Positions 26,922 to 35,379 of a DNA stretch of 64,000 nucleotides are shown piece by piece. Numbering within the stretch: position 1 is the first letter of the stretch; the number at the start of each line of letters is the position of its first letter. Location: positions 2,232,001 through 2,296,000 of the forward strand of contig NZ_BAABJI010000002.1 in assembly GCF_039543225.1 (NCBI RefSeq), in the 5' to 3' direction. The notes beneath the pieces are model-generated. The model was not told where the DNA came from, made no database searches, and was given only the letters and a program-made list of their open reading frames with translations. Both the position numbers and the translations under genes were made by a program. The DNA is from Mucilaginibacter defluvii (GTDB taxonomy: Bacteria > Bacteroidota > Bacteroidia > Sphingobacteriales > Sphingobacteriaceae).

Positions 26922-29900
26922 TATATTTTACTTATAGAAATCAATAATTCGTTTTCGTCAATAGTTGTCAACTCCCCTTCGCTCAGCTCATTGTCAAACA
27001 CAATGGTATCAGCAAGTATCTCGGCCTTTATGTACGCCATATTAGCGTTCACGGCATCGGTAAGCGCGGTACTGTCAGTCTTGATGCGCACGTTAATTTT
27101 ATCGGTCACTTCAAAATCCTTGCTCTTGCGGAGGTTTTGGATCCGGTTTATCAGCTCGCGCGATATACCTTCCTTCTTCAGTTCGTCAGTCACTGTAACA
27201 TCTAAAGCAACGGTTAGTTTGCCTAAATTTGCAACCTGCCAGCCCGGTACGTCCTCGGCAATGATCTCAACATCGGTTACCGCGATCTCAAAAACCGAAC
27301 CGTTGATCTCAAAAGTTGTTTTGCCTTCCTGTTCAAACTTCGCCAACGCCTGCTGATCCAGGTTAACAATTGCATCGGCAACGGCTTTCATGTGTTTACC
27401 CGCTTTAGGGCCTAATGCTTTAAAGTTAGGCTTTATCTTCTTTTTAATAAACCCGGCAGCGTCGGTAATATATTCAATATTTTTGATATTCGTCTCAGAA
27501 AGTATCAGCTCTTTAACCTGCTCTACCTGATGCTCAAAGTTCCTGTCCAGTATCGGCAATAATATCTTGCTCAAAGGTTGGCGCACGTTAATGCTGATCT
27601 TTTTACGCAACGACAGTACCAGCGATGATACATCCTGCGCCAGCTGCATGCGTTCTTCCAGCTCCTTGTTCACCAGCTTGGCGTTGTATTCAGGAAAATA
27701 AGCCAGGTGCACCGATTCAAATTGCTCTTTACCGGTAACCTTGTTCAAATCGTTATACAAACGCTCCGCAAAGAACGGCGCTACCGGCGATATCAGTTTG
27801 GCTATGGTTACCAGGCAAGTGTAAAGCGTTTGGTAGGCCGATAATTTATCCTCAGAGTTTTCTGATTTCCAGAAACGCCTGCGGCTTAAACGGATGTACC
27901 AGTTGCTAAAATGCGCGTCAACAAAATCCTGTATGGCACGTGTAGCACGGGTGGGCTCAAAGTCAGCATAAAACTCATCAACCTCTTTGGTTAAGGTATT
28001 TAATAGCGATATGATCCAGCGGTCAATCTCCGGCCTTTCGCTTAATGCTATTTCAGGCTCACTGTAAGTAAACTTATCTATGTTGGCATACAGCGCGAAG
28101 AATGAATAAGTGTTGTATAACGTACCGAAGAATTTACGGCGCACCTCATCCAAACCCTCAATGTTAAACTTCAGGTTATCCCAGGGCGATGCATTGCTGA
28201 TCATGTACCAGCGGGTGGCATCGGCACTGTATTTTTCAATTGTTTCGAAAGGGTCGGTAGCATTACCTAAACGCTTTGACATTTTGTTGCCATTCTTATC
28301 GAGCACCAAACCGTTTGATACAACGTTTTTAAACGCGATACCTGCATTGCCAACCGCCTCGTTTATGGCTTTGATCTCGTCGCTGCTTTCGCTTAGCATT
28401 ACCGCTATGGCATGCAGGGTAAAGAACCAGCCGCGGGTTTGGTCAACACCTTCGGCTATAAAATCAGCCGGATAAGCGTTTTTAAACTCGTCCTTATTCT
28501 CGAACGGAAAATGCCATTGCGCGTAAGGCATAGCGCCTGAGTCAAACCAAACATCAATCAGATCCGGCTCGCGCAGCATTTTGTTACCGGTTGATGACGT
28601 TAATACCACATCGTCAACATAAGGGCGGTGCATATCATCCAGCTTAAAGCCTTGAGGCATGTGCCCCGCAGCGATAGATCTTTCTATTTCCTGGTTTAGT
28701 TCCTCTATCGAGCCGATGCATTTTTCTTCGCTGCCGTTCTCTTCGCGCCATATAGGCAGCGGAGTACCCCAGTAACGCGAACGCGAAAGGTTCCAGTCTA
28801 CCAGGTTTTCCAGCCAGTTGCCAAAACGCCCGGTACCGGTTGATTCCGGCTTCCAGTTGATGGTTTTGTTCAGGCCAACCAGTTTATCCTTAACGGCGGT
28901 GGTTTTAATAAACCAGCTGTCTAATGGGTAATACAAAATCGGTTCGTCCGTACGCCACGAGTGCGGATAGCTGTGCTCATATTTCTGTACGTTGAACGCC
29001 TTGTTATCTTCTTTCAGCTTGATGGATATAAGCACGTCAGTCGGTTTAAATCCTGGCTCCTCGCGCTCTTCCTTGCTGTAGTATTCTTCTTTTACATATC
29101 GGCCGGCAAAGTCAGTCACTTCATCAACAAAGCGGCCTTGCTTGTTTACCAGCGGTACTTCCTTGCCTGTTTCATCCAGCACCATTACTGATGGTACATT
29201 ATTCTCTTTACAGGCCCTGAAGTCATCCGCACCAAATACTGATGCGGTGTGCACAATACCGGTACCATCACCTGTAGTTACAAAATCAGCCGGAATAACG
29301 CGGAAAGCGTTCTGCTCCAGGTCGGCATTGGTTACATACGGCATCAACTGGTGATAGCGCAGGCCGATAAGATCAGAACCTTTAAACGAAGTTTCAAAAC
29401 TCCACGGAATTACCTTGTCGCCTTCTTTATAATCGTCAAAAGAGGCGTTCTCTCCTTCCGGCTTAAAATATTTGCTTACCAAAGCCTTGGCCAGCACCAC
29501 GCTTACCGGTTTAAAGGTATAAGGGTTTAAAGTAGCGATCTTTACATATTCAATATCCTCGCCAACAGCCAGGGCGCAGTTTGATGGAAGCGTCCATGGT
29601 GTAGTCGTCCAGGCTAAAATAGCGGTTTCTTCACCCGGCTTGCTGAATAGTGACGACATCAGCGGATGCTGCTGATCATTCTTCAGAAAAAACTGAGCGG
29701 TGATGGTGGTATCTTTCACCATTTTATAGGTACCCGGCTGGTTCAGCTCATGCGAGCTCAAGCCGGTGCCCGATTTTGGTGAATATGGCTGCACGGTATA
29801 ACCTTTATACAACCAGCCTTTATTGTACAGCTGCTTCAGTATCCACCATAACGATTCTATATACTCGTTTTTATAGGTGATGTAGGGGTCATTCAGATCT

Positions 29901-30325
29901 ACCCAATAACCCATTTTAAGAGTAAGGTCGTTCCAAATGTCGGTATAACGCATCACTTCCTTACGGCAGGCCTCGTTGTAATCCTCTACCGAAATACTTT
30001 TGCCAATATCATCTTTAGTGATGCCCAATGATTTTTCAACCGCCAGCTCGATAGGAAGGCCATGGGTATCCCAACCACCTTTACGCTCTACGCGGTAGCC
30101 CTTCAGGGTTTTGTACCGGCAAAAAATATCTTTAATTGAGCGTGCCATTACGTGGTGAATGCCGGGCATACCGTTGGCTGATGGCGGGCCTTCATAAAAA
30201 GTATACGGGTTATCGGCAGGGCGGCTGCTGATACTTTTTTCAAATATGTTGTTCTCTTTCCAAAACTCCAATATCTGTTTACCTGTTTCGGATAAGTTTA
30301 ACTGTTTATATTCGTTGTACATCAA
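26921..30325 (-). CDS. ileS: Isoleucyl-tRNA synthetase, IleS2 type with GIHH signature
   Basis: A 1134-residue class I synthetase that charges tRNA-Ile. The length, the opening YTFYEGPPSANGMP and the absence of the bacterial C-terminal zinc cysteines point to the eukaryote-like IleS2 type. The first signature motif, normally HxGH, reads GIHH at residues 55-58 (30163-30152). The KMSKR motif is intact (GNKMSKRLGN). The editing domain and the anticodon-binding region (SNWYIRLSRRRFWKSENSEDK) are complete. IleS2 is linked to mupirocin resistance, and a GxHH variant has been described with very high resistance. It is first in the operon with the dksA-like gene and lspA. Confidence 0.96.
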   Translation of the reverse strand: MMYNEYKQLNLSETGKQILEFWKENNIFEKSISSRPADNPYTFYEGPPSANGMPGIHHVMARSIKDIFCRYKTLKGYRVERKGGWDTHGLPIELAVEKSLGITKDDIGKSISVEDYNEACRKEVMRYTDIWNDLTLKMGYWVDLNDPYITYKNEYIESLWWILKQLYNKGWLYKGYTVQPYSPKSGTGLSSHELNQPGTYKMVKDTTITAQFFLKNDQQHPLMSSLFSKPGEETAILAWTTTPWTLPSNCALAVGEDIEYVKIATLNPYTFKPVSVVLAKALVSKYFKPEGENASFDDYKEGDKVIPWSFETSFKGSDLIGLRYHQLMPYVTNADLEQNAFRVIPADFVTTGDGTGIVHTASVFGADDFRACKENNVPSVMVLDETGKEVPLVNKQGRFVDEVTDFAGRYVKEEYYSKEEREEPGFKPTDVLISIKLKEDNKAFNVQKYEHSYPHSWRTDEPILYYPLDSWFIKTTAVKDKLVGLNKTINWKPESTGTGRFGNWLENLVDWNLSRSRYWGTPLPIWREENGSEEKCIGSIEELNQEIERSIAAGHMPQGFKLDDMHRPYVDDVVLTSSTGNKMLREPDLIDVWFDSGAMPYAQWHFPFENKDEFKNAYPADFIAEGVDQTRGWFFTLHAIAVMLSESSDEIKAINEAVGNAGIAFKNVVSNGLVLDKNGNKMSKRLGNATDPFETIEKYSADATRWYMISNASPWDNLKFNIEGLDEVRRKFFGTLYNTYSFFALYANIDKFTYSEPEIALSERPEIDRWIISLLNTLTKEVDEFYADFEPTRATRAIQDFVDAHFSNWYIRLSRRRFWKSENSEDKLSAYQTLYTCLVTIAKLISPVAPFFAERLYNDLNKVTGKEQFESVHLAYFPEYNAKLVNKELEERMQLAQDVSSLVLSLRKKISINVRQPLSKILLPILDRNFEHQVEQVKELILSETNIKNIEYITDAAGFIKKKIKPNFKALGPKAGKHMKAVADAIVNLDQQALAKFEQEGKTTFEINGSVFEIAVTDVEIIAEDVPGWQVANLGKLTVALDVTVTDELKKEGISRELINRIQNLRKSKDFEVTDKINVRIKTDSTALTDAVNANMAYIKAEILADTIVFDNELSEGELTTIDENELLISISKI

Positions 30326-30353
30326 TGTGTTCTACCTCAATTTTTAGAGGTTG

Positions 30354-30361
30354 CAAAAATA
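30354..30361 (-). promoter_or_regulatory. Candidate -7 box of the ileS operon
   Basis: On the minus strand TATTTTTG matches TAnnTTTG exactly, 28 bases before the ileS ATG. The -33 region is AT-rich without a clean TTTG. Position relative to the start codon is right for a promoter. Confidence 0.45.
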
Positions 30362-30426
30362 CGGAATTTTTAGTTTAGAAAGTTATACATTACAGGTTAA
30401 ATAGCTATTAAGTAGTTCGTTTTTAC

Positions 30427-30795
30427 ATGAAAAAGGTTATACGCAGCTTTGGTTACGCTTTTAAGGGGATAAGTTATGCGTATGCTACGCAACTGAATTT
30501 CAGGATTCACATTGGCGCTACTGTTACAGCTGTCGCATTGGGCCTGCTTTTAGGCGTTAACGCCGGCGAATGGTTGTGGATATCGTTGACGATAACCCTG
30601 GTTATTATTACAGAAATGCTGAACACCGCCATTGAATTGCTTACCGACCTGGCTTCGCCCGAATACAACACCAAAGCCGGACATGTGAAGGATATAAGCG
30701 CGGGATGCGTAGTTATTGCCGCCGTATTTGCCGTTATTACCGGGGCGATCATATTTTTGCCCAAATTATATTTACTGGCTACACATGCTGCATAA
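30427..30795 (+). CDS. dgkA: Diacylglycerol kinase, small membrane type
   Basis: A 122-residue three-helix membrane kinase that phosphorylates diacylglycerol or undecaprenol. The signatures are AFKGISYAYATQLNFRIH at the N-terminus and the catalytic stretch EMLNTAIELLTDLASPEYN, followed by KAGHVKDISAGCVVIAAV. Its end overlaps the recO start by 11 bases, so the two genes are probably cotranslated. Confidence 0.93.
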   Translation: MKKVIRSFGYAFKGISYAYATQLNFRIHIGATVTAVALGLLLGVNAGEWLWISLTITLVIITEMLNTAIELLTDLASPEYNTKAGHVKDISAGCVVIAAVFAVITGAIIFLPKLYLLATHAA

Positions 30796-31510
30796 AACCC
30801 GGGGCATAATTTTCAGGACGACCGATTACAGCGAAAGTAGTGTAATTGTGCAAATTTTTACGGAAAAATTCGGCCTGCAATCTTACATCATCAACGGCGT
30901 AAAAAAACCGAAGGCCAAAATACCACGCAACATGCTGCAGCCGCTGCATTTGGTTGATATGGTAGTTTACCACAAAAATAACGGCAGCGTACAGCGCATA
31001 TCAGAACTAAAAGCGACGCCGGTTTTGCAAACTATCCCTTATGATGTTATTAAAAGCTGCATCGCCATTTTTTTGAACGAAGTGCTGTATAAGGCTGTAA
31101 GGCAACAATCGCCGGATGAGCAATTATTCGGTTTTATATTTAACGCTATTGAATGGTTGGACCACCAAACGTCTGGCCTGGCTAATTTCCATCTGCTTTT
31201 TCTGGTGCAGCTTACGCGATACCTGGGCTTTTATCCGGACAGAGCCAATGCGGATAGCTCAGCATATTTTGACATGAAGAACGGCGTATTTACCAACTGG
31301 AAGCCTGAAAGTACGCTATACCTTTCTGCCCCGCACACACAAAACTTTGCCATCCTGTTGAAAATCAACATTGCCAAACCGGAGCAACTAAAGATTGACA
31401 ATTCGGAGCGGCGCTATCTGATAGATAAAATACTGGAATATTACGCGTTGCATGTTGAAGGTTTCGGCAACATTAAATCGAACGAGATACTGGAAGAAGT
31501 ATTAAGTTGA
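30785..31510 (+). CDS. recO: DNA repair protein RecO
   Basis: A 241-residue recombination mediator that helps RecR load RecA on single-stranded DNA. It has the N-terminal OB-fold segment TRGIIFRTTDYSESSVIVQIFTEKFG and the basic loop GVKKPKAKIPRNMLQPLHL. A helical C-terminal domain starts about residue 85. I use the ATG at 30785, since the residues encoded before it do not belong to the family. It overlaps dgkA by 11 bases. Confidence 0.93.
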   Translation: MLHKTRGIIFRTTDYSESSVIVQIFTEKFGLQSYIINGVKKPKAKIPRNMLQPLHLVDMVVYHKNNGSVQRISELKATPVLQTIPYDVIKSCIAIFLNEVLYKAVRQQSPDEQLFGFIFNAIEWLDHQTSGLANFHLLFLVQLTRYLGFYPDRANADSSAYFDMKNGVFTNWKPESTLYLSAPHTQNFAILLKINIAKPEQLKIDNSERRYLIDKILEYYALHVEGFGNIKSNEILEEVLS

Positions 31511-31536
31511 TTTCCGGGAATAAACCCGAAAATCAA
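31507..31536. terminator. Probable bidirectional terminator after recO
   Basis: A 12-base arm TTGATTTCCGGG (31507-31518) pairs with CCCGAAAATCAA (31525-31536) with one mismatch around an AATAAA loop. It lies between the convergent recO and 77-residue genes. The T-tract is weak. Confidence 0.55.
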
Positions 31537-31548
31537 CACAGTAAAGAT

Positions 31549-31782
31549 CTAGCCCAGCACCCTCTTTTTGATGTATTCAATGGTTGAAGCAGGTATTGGC
31601 GCTCCCTGCACCTGCTCTACTGAGCCGTCCTTATTGATCTTGAGATCAGAATGCAATGTTTTATCGATGGTAACACGCAATATATCCTGCTCTTTTTCCA
31701 CCTCGCATGACAGTTCACGCTCGGAGTAGGAAATGGTAAAATGGTATCTGCCGTCTTTTTCGGCTGGTGTGATATCAGTCAT
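31549..31782 (-). CDS. Small conserved hypothetical protein, 77 residues
   Basis: A soluble, charged 77-residue protein (HFTISYSERELSCEVEKEQ, then KINKDGSVEQVQGAPIPAS) that looks like a single alpha/beta domain. I do not recognise the family. It is convergent with recO. A hairpin with a strong T-run lies 97 bases before its start on the same strand (31877-31908), so its leader may be subject to attenuation. Confidence 0.65.
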   Translation of the reverse strand: MTDITPAEKDGRYHFTISYSERELSCEVEKEQDILRVTIDKTLHSDLKINKDGSVEQVQGAPIPASTIEYIKKRVLG

Positions 31783-32340
31783 AACTATTGGTTTTTTACT
31801 GTTAACGCCTGAAATAGCCGATATGTTTAATCAAAATCGGAAATTATAAATGTTCAAACACATAAATTGCTTTCGCATAAAAAAAGAGAAAGCAGCAACT
31901 TTCTCTTTCATATATTAACTGACCTCATAAAATTTACCATAAAGAACGTATTGTGTTAGGACGATAAATTATACGGATCAAATATACATTTTAGGAATTG
32001 AAAAAAACTAATTTTTATTTGAGTTTTAACATGTATTTAACACACAAAGCACAAAAAAGTCATCTTTTTTGATTAATATTTTTCAAATATCCTTTTTATG
32101 GCTTTTAAAATCAACTTTTCGTAATAATCACCAATTTTTTTAAGTTTTTTTTGCAAAAATCTTAAAAAAAGATAAAATAATATAGTTTTCCACACAAATC
32201 AGCTTTTCAACATTTTAAAGCGTAAATATGATTTGCGTCCATTTCAATCGCTAAATGCTATAACTTATCAATATTGAAAATTGGGATCGAAAAAATAATA
32301 TGCTGGCAATCAACGAGTAAATATTTTTTGAAAAAATATT
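31783..32340. other. AT-rich gene-free region before the tRNA
   Basis: About 560 bases, extremely AT-rich, with no supportable protein gene. It holds a strong minus-strand terminator hairpin (31877-31908), a TAnnTTTG box on the same strand (31979-31986) and, at its right end, the tRNA promoter. The hairpin and box together could mark a small RNA of about 90 bases. Confidence 0.55.
31877..31908 (-). terminator. Leader terminator or small-RNA terminator
   Basis: Reading the minus strand, AAAGAGAAAG pairs perfectly with CTTTCTCTTT around TTGCTG, and the stem runs into a TTTTTTT tract. There is no known gene upstream on that strand, which has a TATATTTG box at 31986-31979. The hairpin could end a short RNA or act as an attenuator for the 77-residue gene. 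Confidence 0.6.
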
Positions 32341-32371
32341 TTTGAAAAAATAAAAAAACGCCCTATGTTTG
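32341..32371 (+). promoter_or_regulatory. Promoter of tRNA-Val
   Basis: TTTG at 32341-32344 and TATGTTTG at 32364-32371 are separated by exactly 19 bases, an excellent match to the Bacteroidota consensus TTTG-N19-TAnnTTTG. The -7 box lies 45 bases before the tRNA. Confidence 0.8.
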
Positions 32372-32416
32372 CAGTCCCAAAACAAAGGAACGCTACTAAA
32401 GCGAACCAAAACAAAA

Positions 32417-32491
32417 GGGAGCATAGCTCAGCTGGTTCAGAGCATCTGCCTTACAAGCAGAGGGTCACAGGTTCGAATCCTGTTGCTCCCA
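32417..32491 (+). tRNA. tRNA-Val (anticodon UAC)
   Basis: A full cloverleaf of 75 bases: acceptor stem GGGAGCA with TGCTCCC, D arm GCTCAGCTGGTTCAGAGC, and anticodon arm TCTGC-CTTACAA-GCAGA with anticodon TAC. The variable loop is GGGTC, the T arm ACAGG-TTCGAAT-CCTGT, and the discriminator base A. CCA is not encoded. An integrase gene starts 290 bases downstream in the same orientation, so the 3' end of this tRNA is the likely attachment site of the island. Confidence 0.97.
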
Positions 32492-32515
32492 CTAAGTGGA
32501 TCATCAGAAACCACC

Positions 32516-32551
32516 AAAACCCTGTAAATCAGCTGATTTGCAGGGTTTTTT
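32516..32551 (+). terminator. Terminator after tRNA-Val
   Basis: The arm AACCCTGTAAATCAG (from 32518) pairs with CTGATTTGCAGGGTT with one G-T pair, and a TTTTTT run follows. It lies 25 bases after the tRNA. Confidence 0.85.
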
Positions 32552-32782
32552 GTTTAAACCCATATCAATTCAATTTAAAGTTTCTCAATGTTTATGACAC
32601 CAAAGTGAGTACCAAGTCAGGTTGCTTACATTTGTGGTACTCAGTTAGTATGTAAAATGTTGATTTACAATCTTTTAAATCAATAATTTTGGTGCTTTTT
32701 GGGTCTGTTTGATACGGTATTTTAAGGCTCATTTCGATGCCTGATGCCGACTGAATAGAAAACGTATCAAAACAAATTAAGC

Positions 32783-34020
32783 ATGAAAACAACAAACAGA
32801 TTGAGCATTCACTTTAAAGTGCGTGTAGAAAGGGAAAAAAACGGCAAGGCACCGGTTTATTTAGGACTAACGGTAAATGGCACAAAATGCTATTTGGCGC
32901 TTAAAGGCGTTGTTGTTGATCTTCTACATTGGGATATTTCCAATGGGTGCGGCAAAAAATCACGAGGCAAGGCAGAAAGATCAACGAATATCTGGATGAC
33001 GTTCGTCTTATTATCAGGGAACATTACCGGCAATTGGAGATTAAAGGTCACAGGATAACCATAGAAACATTACGGGATGCTTTTTTGGGAAATGTTAAAG
33101 AAGAAAAAAAGATAACATTCAAAGATTTGATTACCTATCATAACGAGCAAGCGAATACATTGCTCAGTCAGGGCACAATGAAGCACTATTACGTAACCCA
33201 GCGGTACCTTGTCAAATTCTTCGATCAAAAGTTTAACAGCGACAACATCAATCTATGCGATTTAAATTACAAATTCATCGCCGACTTCGAACTGTTTTTA
33301 TATAACCATAAGCCGAAGGATCATCAGAAGCCAATGGATACTAACGGTGTTCTCAAACACCTGATCCGGCTTAAAAAGATGGTTAATCTAGCAGTGAATC
33401 TAAATTGGCTTCCTGCCAATCCTTTCGTTGGCTTCAAAATGAGCCGTAAAAAAGTAGACAAAGAGTTTTTGAATGAATGGGAACTGAATGCTATTGAAAC
33501 GAAAGAGTTCGACATAGAACGCCTAAATATTGTCAAAGACATCTTCATCTTCTCATGCTACACCGGACTCGCATATGTGGATATGGTGAATCTGAAACCG
33601 GAAAACATTGTCGTCGGGTCAAACGGAGAGCGATGGATCAAAACCTTTCGCCAAAAGACTTTGGTTCCGGTAAACACACCTATCTTACCAAAAGCTATGC
33701 AAATAATTGAGCGTTACAGAAACAATATACGCGCGGAAGCGAACGGAACCATCTTTCCCATTATTTCCAATCAAAAGCTGAACAGCTACTTAAAGGAAAT
33801 AGCAGACCATGCGGGAATTCAAAAAAACCTTACTTTTCACGTTGCGCGTCATACTTTCGCCACGACTATTACGCTCTCTAATGGTGTACCCATAGAAACG
33901 GTCAGTAAGATGCTTGGCCATACTAAGCTTGCCACTACGCAAATTTATGCAAGGGTGCTGGATAAAAAAATAAGCGAGGATATGATGCGACTTAGAGGCA
34001 AACTGAAGCAAGTTGAATAA
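32783..34020 (+). pseudogene. Tyrosine recombinase/integrase (frameshifted)
   Basis: An integrase of the Bacteroidota phage-integrase-like family that reads in two frames. The N-terminal arm-binding domain (MKTTNRLSIHFKVRVEREKNGK to DISNGCGKK) is in one frame and the core-binding and catalytic domains are in the next. The break falls at a run of six A residues (32954-32959); one more A would restore a continuous protein of about 413 residues. The catalytic domain is intact: HVARHTFATT, LGHTKLATTQIYAR with the Tyr nucleophile. The first arginine position reads TGLAYVDM, as in IntDOT, which also lacks that Arg. The gene lies next to tRNA-Val, its probable target. A sequencing error in the A-run cannot be excluded. 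Confidence 0.88.
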
Positions 34021-34192
34021 ATGCATTAGGAACTAAAATAAGCTTCTTGCTTATTTTAGTTCTTCGCTTAAAATTAAAATAACGATGCCTGGTTCATGGA
34101 TTTTAAGTTAACTACAGCGATATAAGGCTTTCCATATAATGCTTGCTATATTAAACGGGACCATCCAATTTGTATTTCATAATCTTAACAAG

Positions 34193-34854
34193 CTAGCGCC
34201 CACGCCTTCTTCGTGGAGGGTCAATCGCAGCGACTATATCCTCTTTGATAAAAATCCACTCATTATTAGTCAAAGCGATAGGGTCAAAGTCATTATCAGC
34301 CAATGAAAAGTCAATAAAGTTACGTTTTATCAACTCGCTGTTATGCGTCCATTCATAGCGCTGCTGATGCAGGCTTATCATTTGGTCAATCGTATAAATC
34401 CGCATGGCCTGATGTAAATCCCAAAAGTCTTTCTTTCTTCCCCCTCGTTGAACAACATCCACTTTCATCGCAATTATTTCCTCCACTGTTGCCATTCGTA
34501 CCGCTTCCACCATATTGGATGGCCATAAAAAAGGATCCATCGAATAGTAAACATCCAGCTTATCAGCTCATTTTCTTTGTCACCAATCAGGTAAGATTTG
34601 CCTATAGCCGGGTTGGCACCGAAATCGCCTTGAACAAAGCGAAAAGTCTGCTTCAGATAAGCTTCAATTGAAGTAAAGTCAACGCTGCCGTATGGTGCAT
34701 CGGTAAATAAATCGATATCAATTGACATCCGATGTCCCCAATATAAACTTAGGGCAGTGCCACCAACCAATCGAAACTCATTAAATGGTTGTCCTTGCAT
34801 GATTGTAAGGAGATTGTTTTTTAAAGCCGGCGACACGGTATTCCAGTAAAGCAT
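34193..34854 (-). pseudogene. AbiEii/AbiGii-type nucleotidyltransferase toxin (frameshifted)
   Basis: The first part (from 34854) reads FNEFRLVGGTALSLYWGHRMSIDIDLFTD, the GG-T-ALS and D-x-DLF signature of the AbiEii nucleotidyltransferase fold. After ENELIS the frame is lost. The continuation DVYYSMDPFLWPSNMVEAVRMATVEEIIAMK lies in another frame and runs to 34193, where KKDFWDLHQAM is again typical. A single missing base near 34556-34560 explains the break. It starts 1 base after its partner, an HTH antitoxin gene. As it stands the toxin is probably inactive unless the deletion is an artefact. Confidence 0.82.
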
Positions 34855-34855
34855 A

Positions 34856-35353
34856 TCAATCAGGTTGTGTGTGAGCCATAATTTTTAAAGAATTGCCCTC
34901 TATATTGTCTCTTCCAGTCACTTCCAGGATCTTATCTTTACCATAATAATTTAAAGCGGCTTGTTTTTCGTCTTCATTCCCTCTCTCGAATACCCGTTGT
35001 ATAACCGCTTTATATTGTATCGACCAGTCGATCTTTTTCATGTCAGTATCCCAAAACAATTCCTTGCGGAATGCGGGCGCATCCTGCTTATTTAATCTTT
35101 TCTGAGCCTGGTCAATGTCGTAATGCGCTTGTAACAGATAAAAAGCGCCATTCTCCAATCCTAGCGCCTGATCTATCTTAAGCGAAAGCAGCGGCGATAA
35201 ACCGCGCCTGGCTTTTGTCACCTCGTTGATCACCTGTGGATATTCACCAATGGATATGGCAAAAGGGCCTTTTTTTAAGTGCCTTTTCTTCAGCTCCCTT
35301 TCCAATACTCTTCCCGGATGTATCCCATAATAACTTTCAAAAATATTTCGCAT
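34856..35353 (-). CDS. HTH antitoxin paired with the AbiEii-like toxin
   Basis: A 165-residue protein. It begins YYGIHPGRVLERELKKRHLKKGPFAISIGEYPQVINEVTKARRGLSP, a HigA-like helix-turn-helix of the plasmid-maintenance type. The helical C-terminal part (KKIDWSIQYKAVIQRVFERGNEDEKQAALNYYG) is often seen in Bacteroidota antitoxins next to AbiEii toxins. It is immediately upstream of the toxin gene. A palindrome at 35362-35379 lies 8 bases before its start and could be its operator. Confidence 0.82.
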   Translation of the reverse strand: MRNIFESYYGIHPGRVLERELKKRHLKKGPFAISIGEYPQVINEVTKARRGLSPLLSLKIDQALGLENGAFYLLQAHYDIDQAQKRLNKQDAPAFRKELFWDTDMKKIDWSIQYKAVIQRVFERGNEDEKQAALNYYGKDKILEVTGRDNIEGNSLKIMAHTQPD

Positions 35354-35361
35354 GCTCTAAA

Positions 35362-35379
35362 ATAAACAATTTTGTTTAT
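35362..35379. promoter_or_regulatory. Candidate antitoxin operator (palindrome)
   Basis: ATAAACAA (35362-35369) is mirrored by TTGTTTAT (35372-35379) with a two-base centre, just before the antitoxin ATG at 35353 and overlapping the region where its promoter should be. Such inverted repeats are usual autoregulatory sites of HTH antitoxins. It touches the stop codon of the second recombinase remnant. Confidence 0.5.

Noticed and set aside
32950..32962. Programmed frameshift at the A6 run of the first integrase gene
   Set aside because: The bases are C-AAAAAA-T read as AAA AAA in frame zero. The heptamer does not fit X-XXY-YYZ because the base before the A-run is C, and no downstream stimulatory structure is obvious. 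A one-base loss is simpler.
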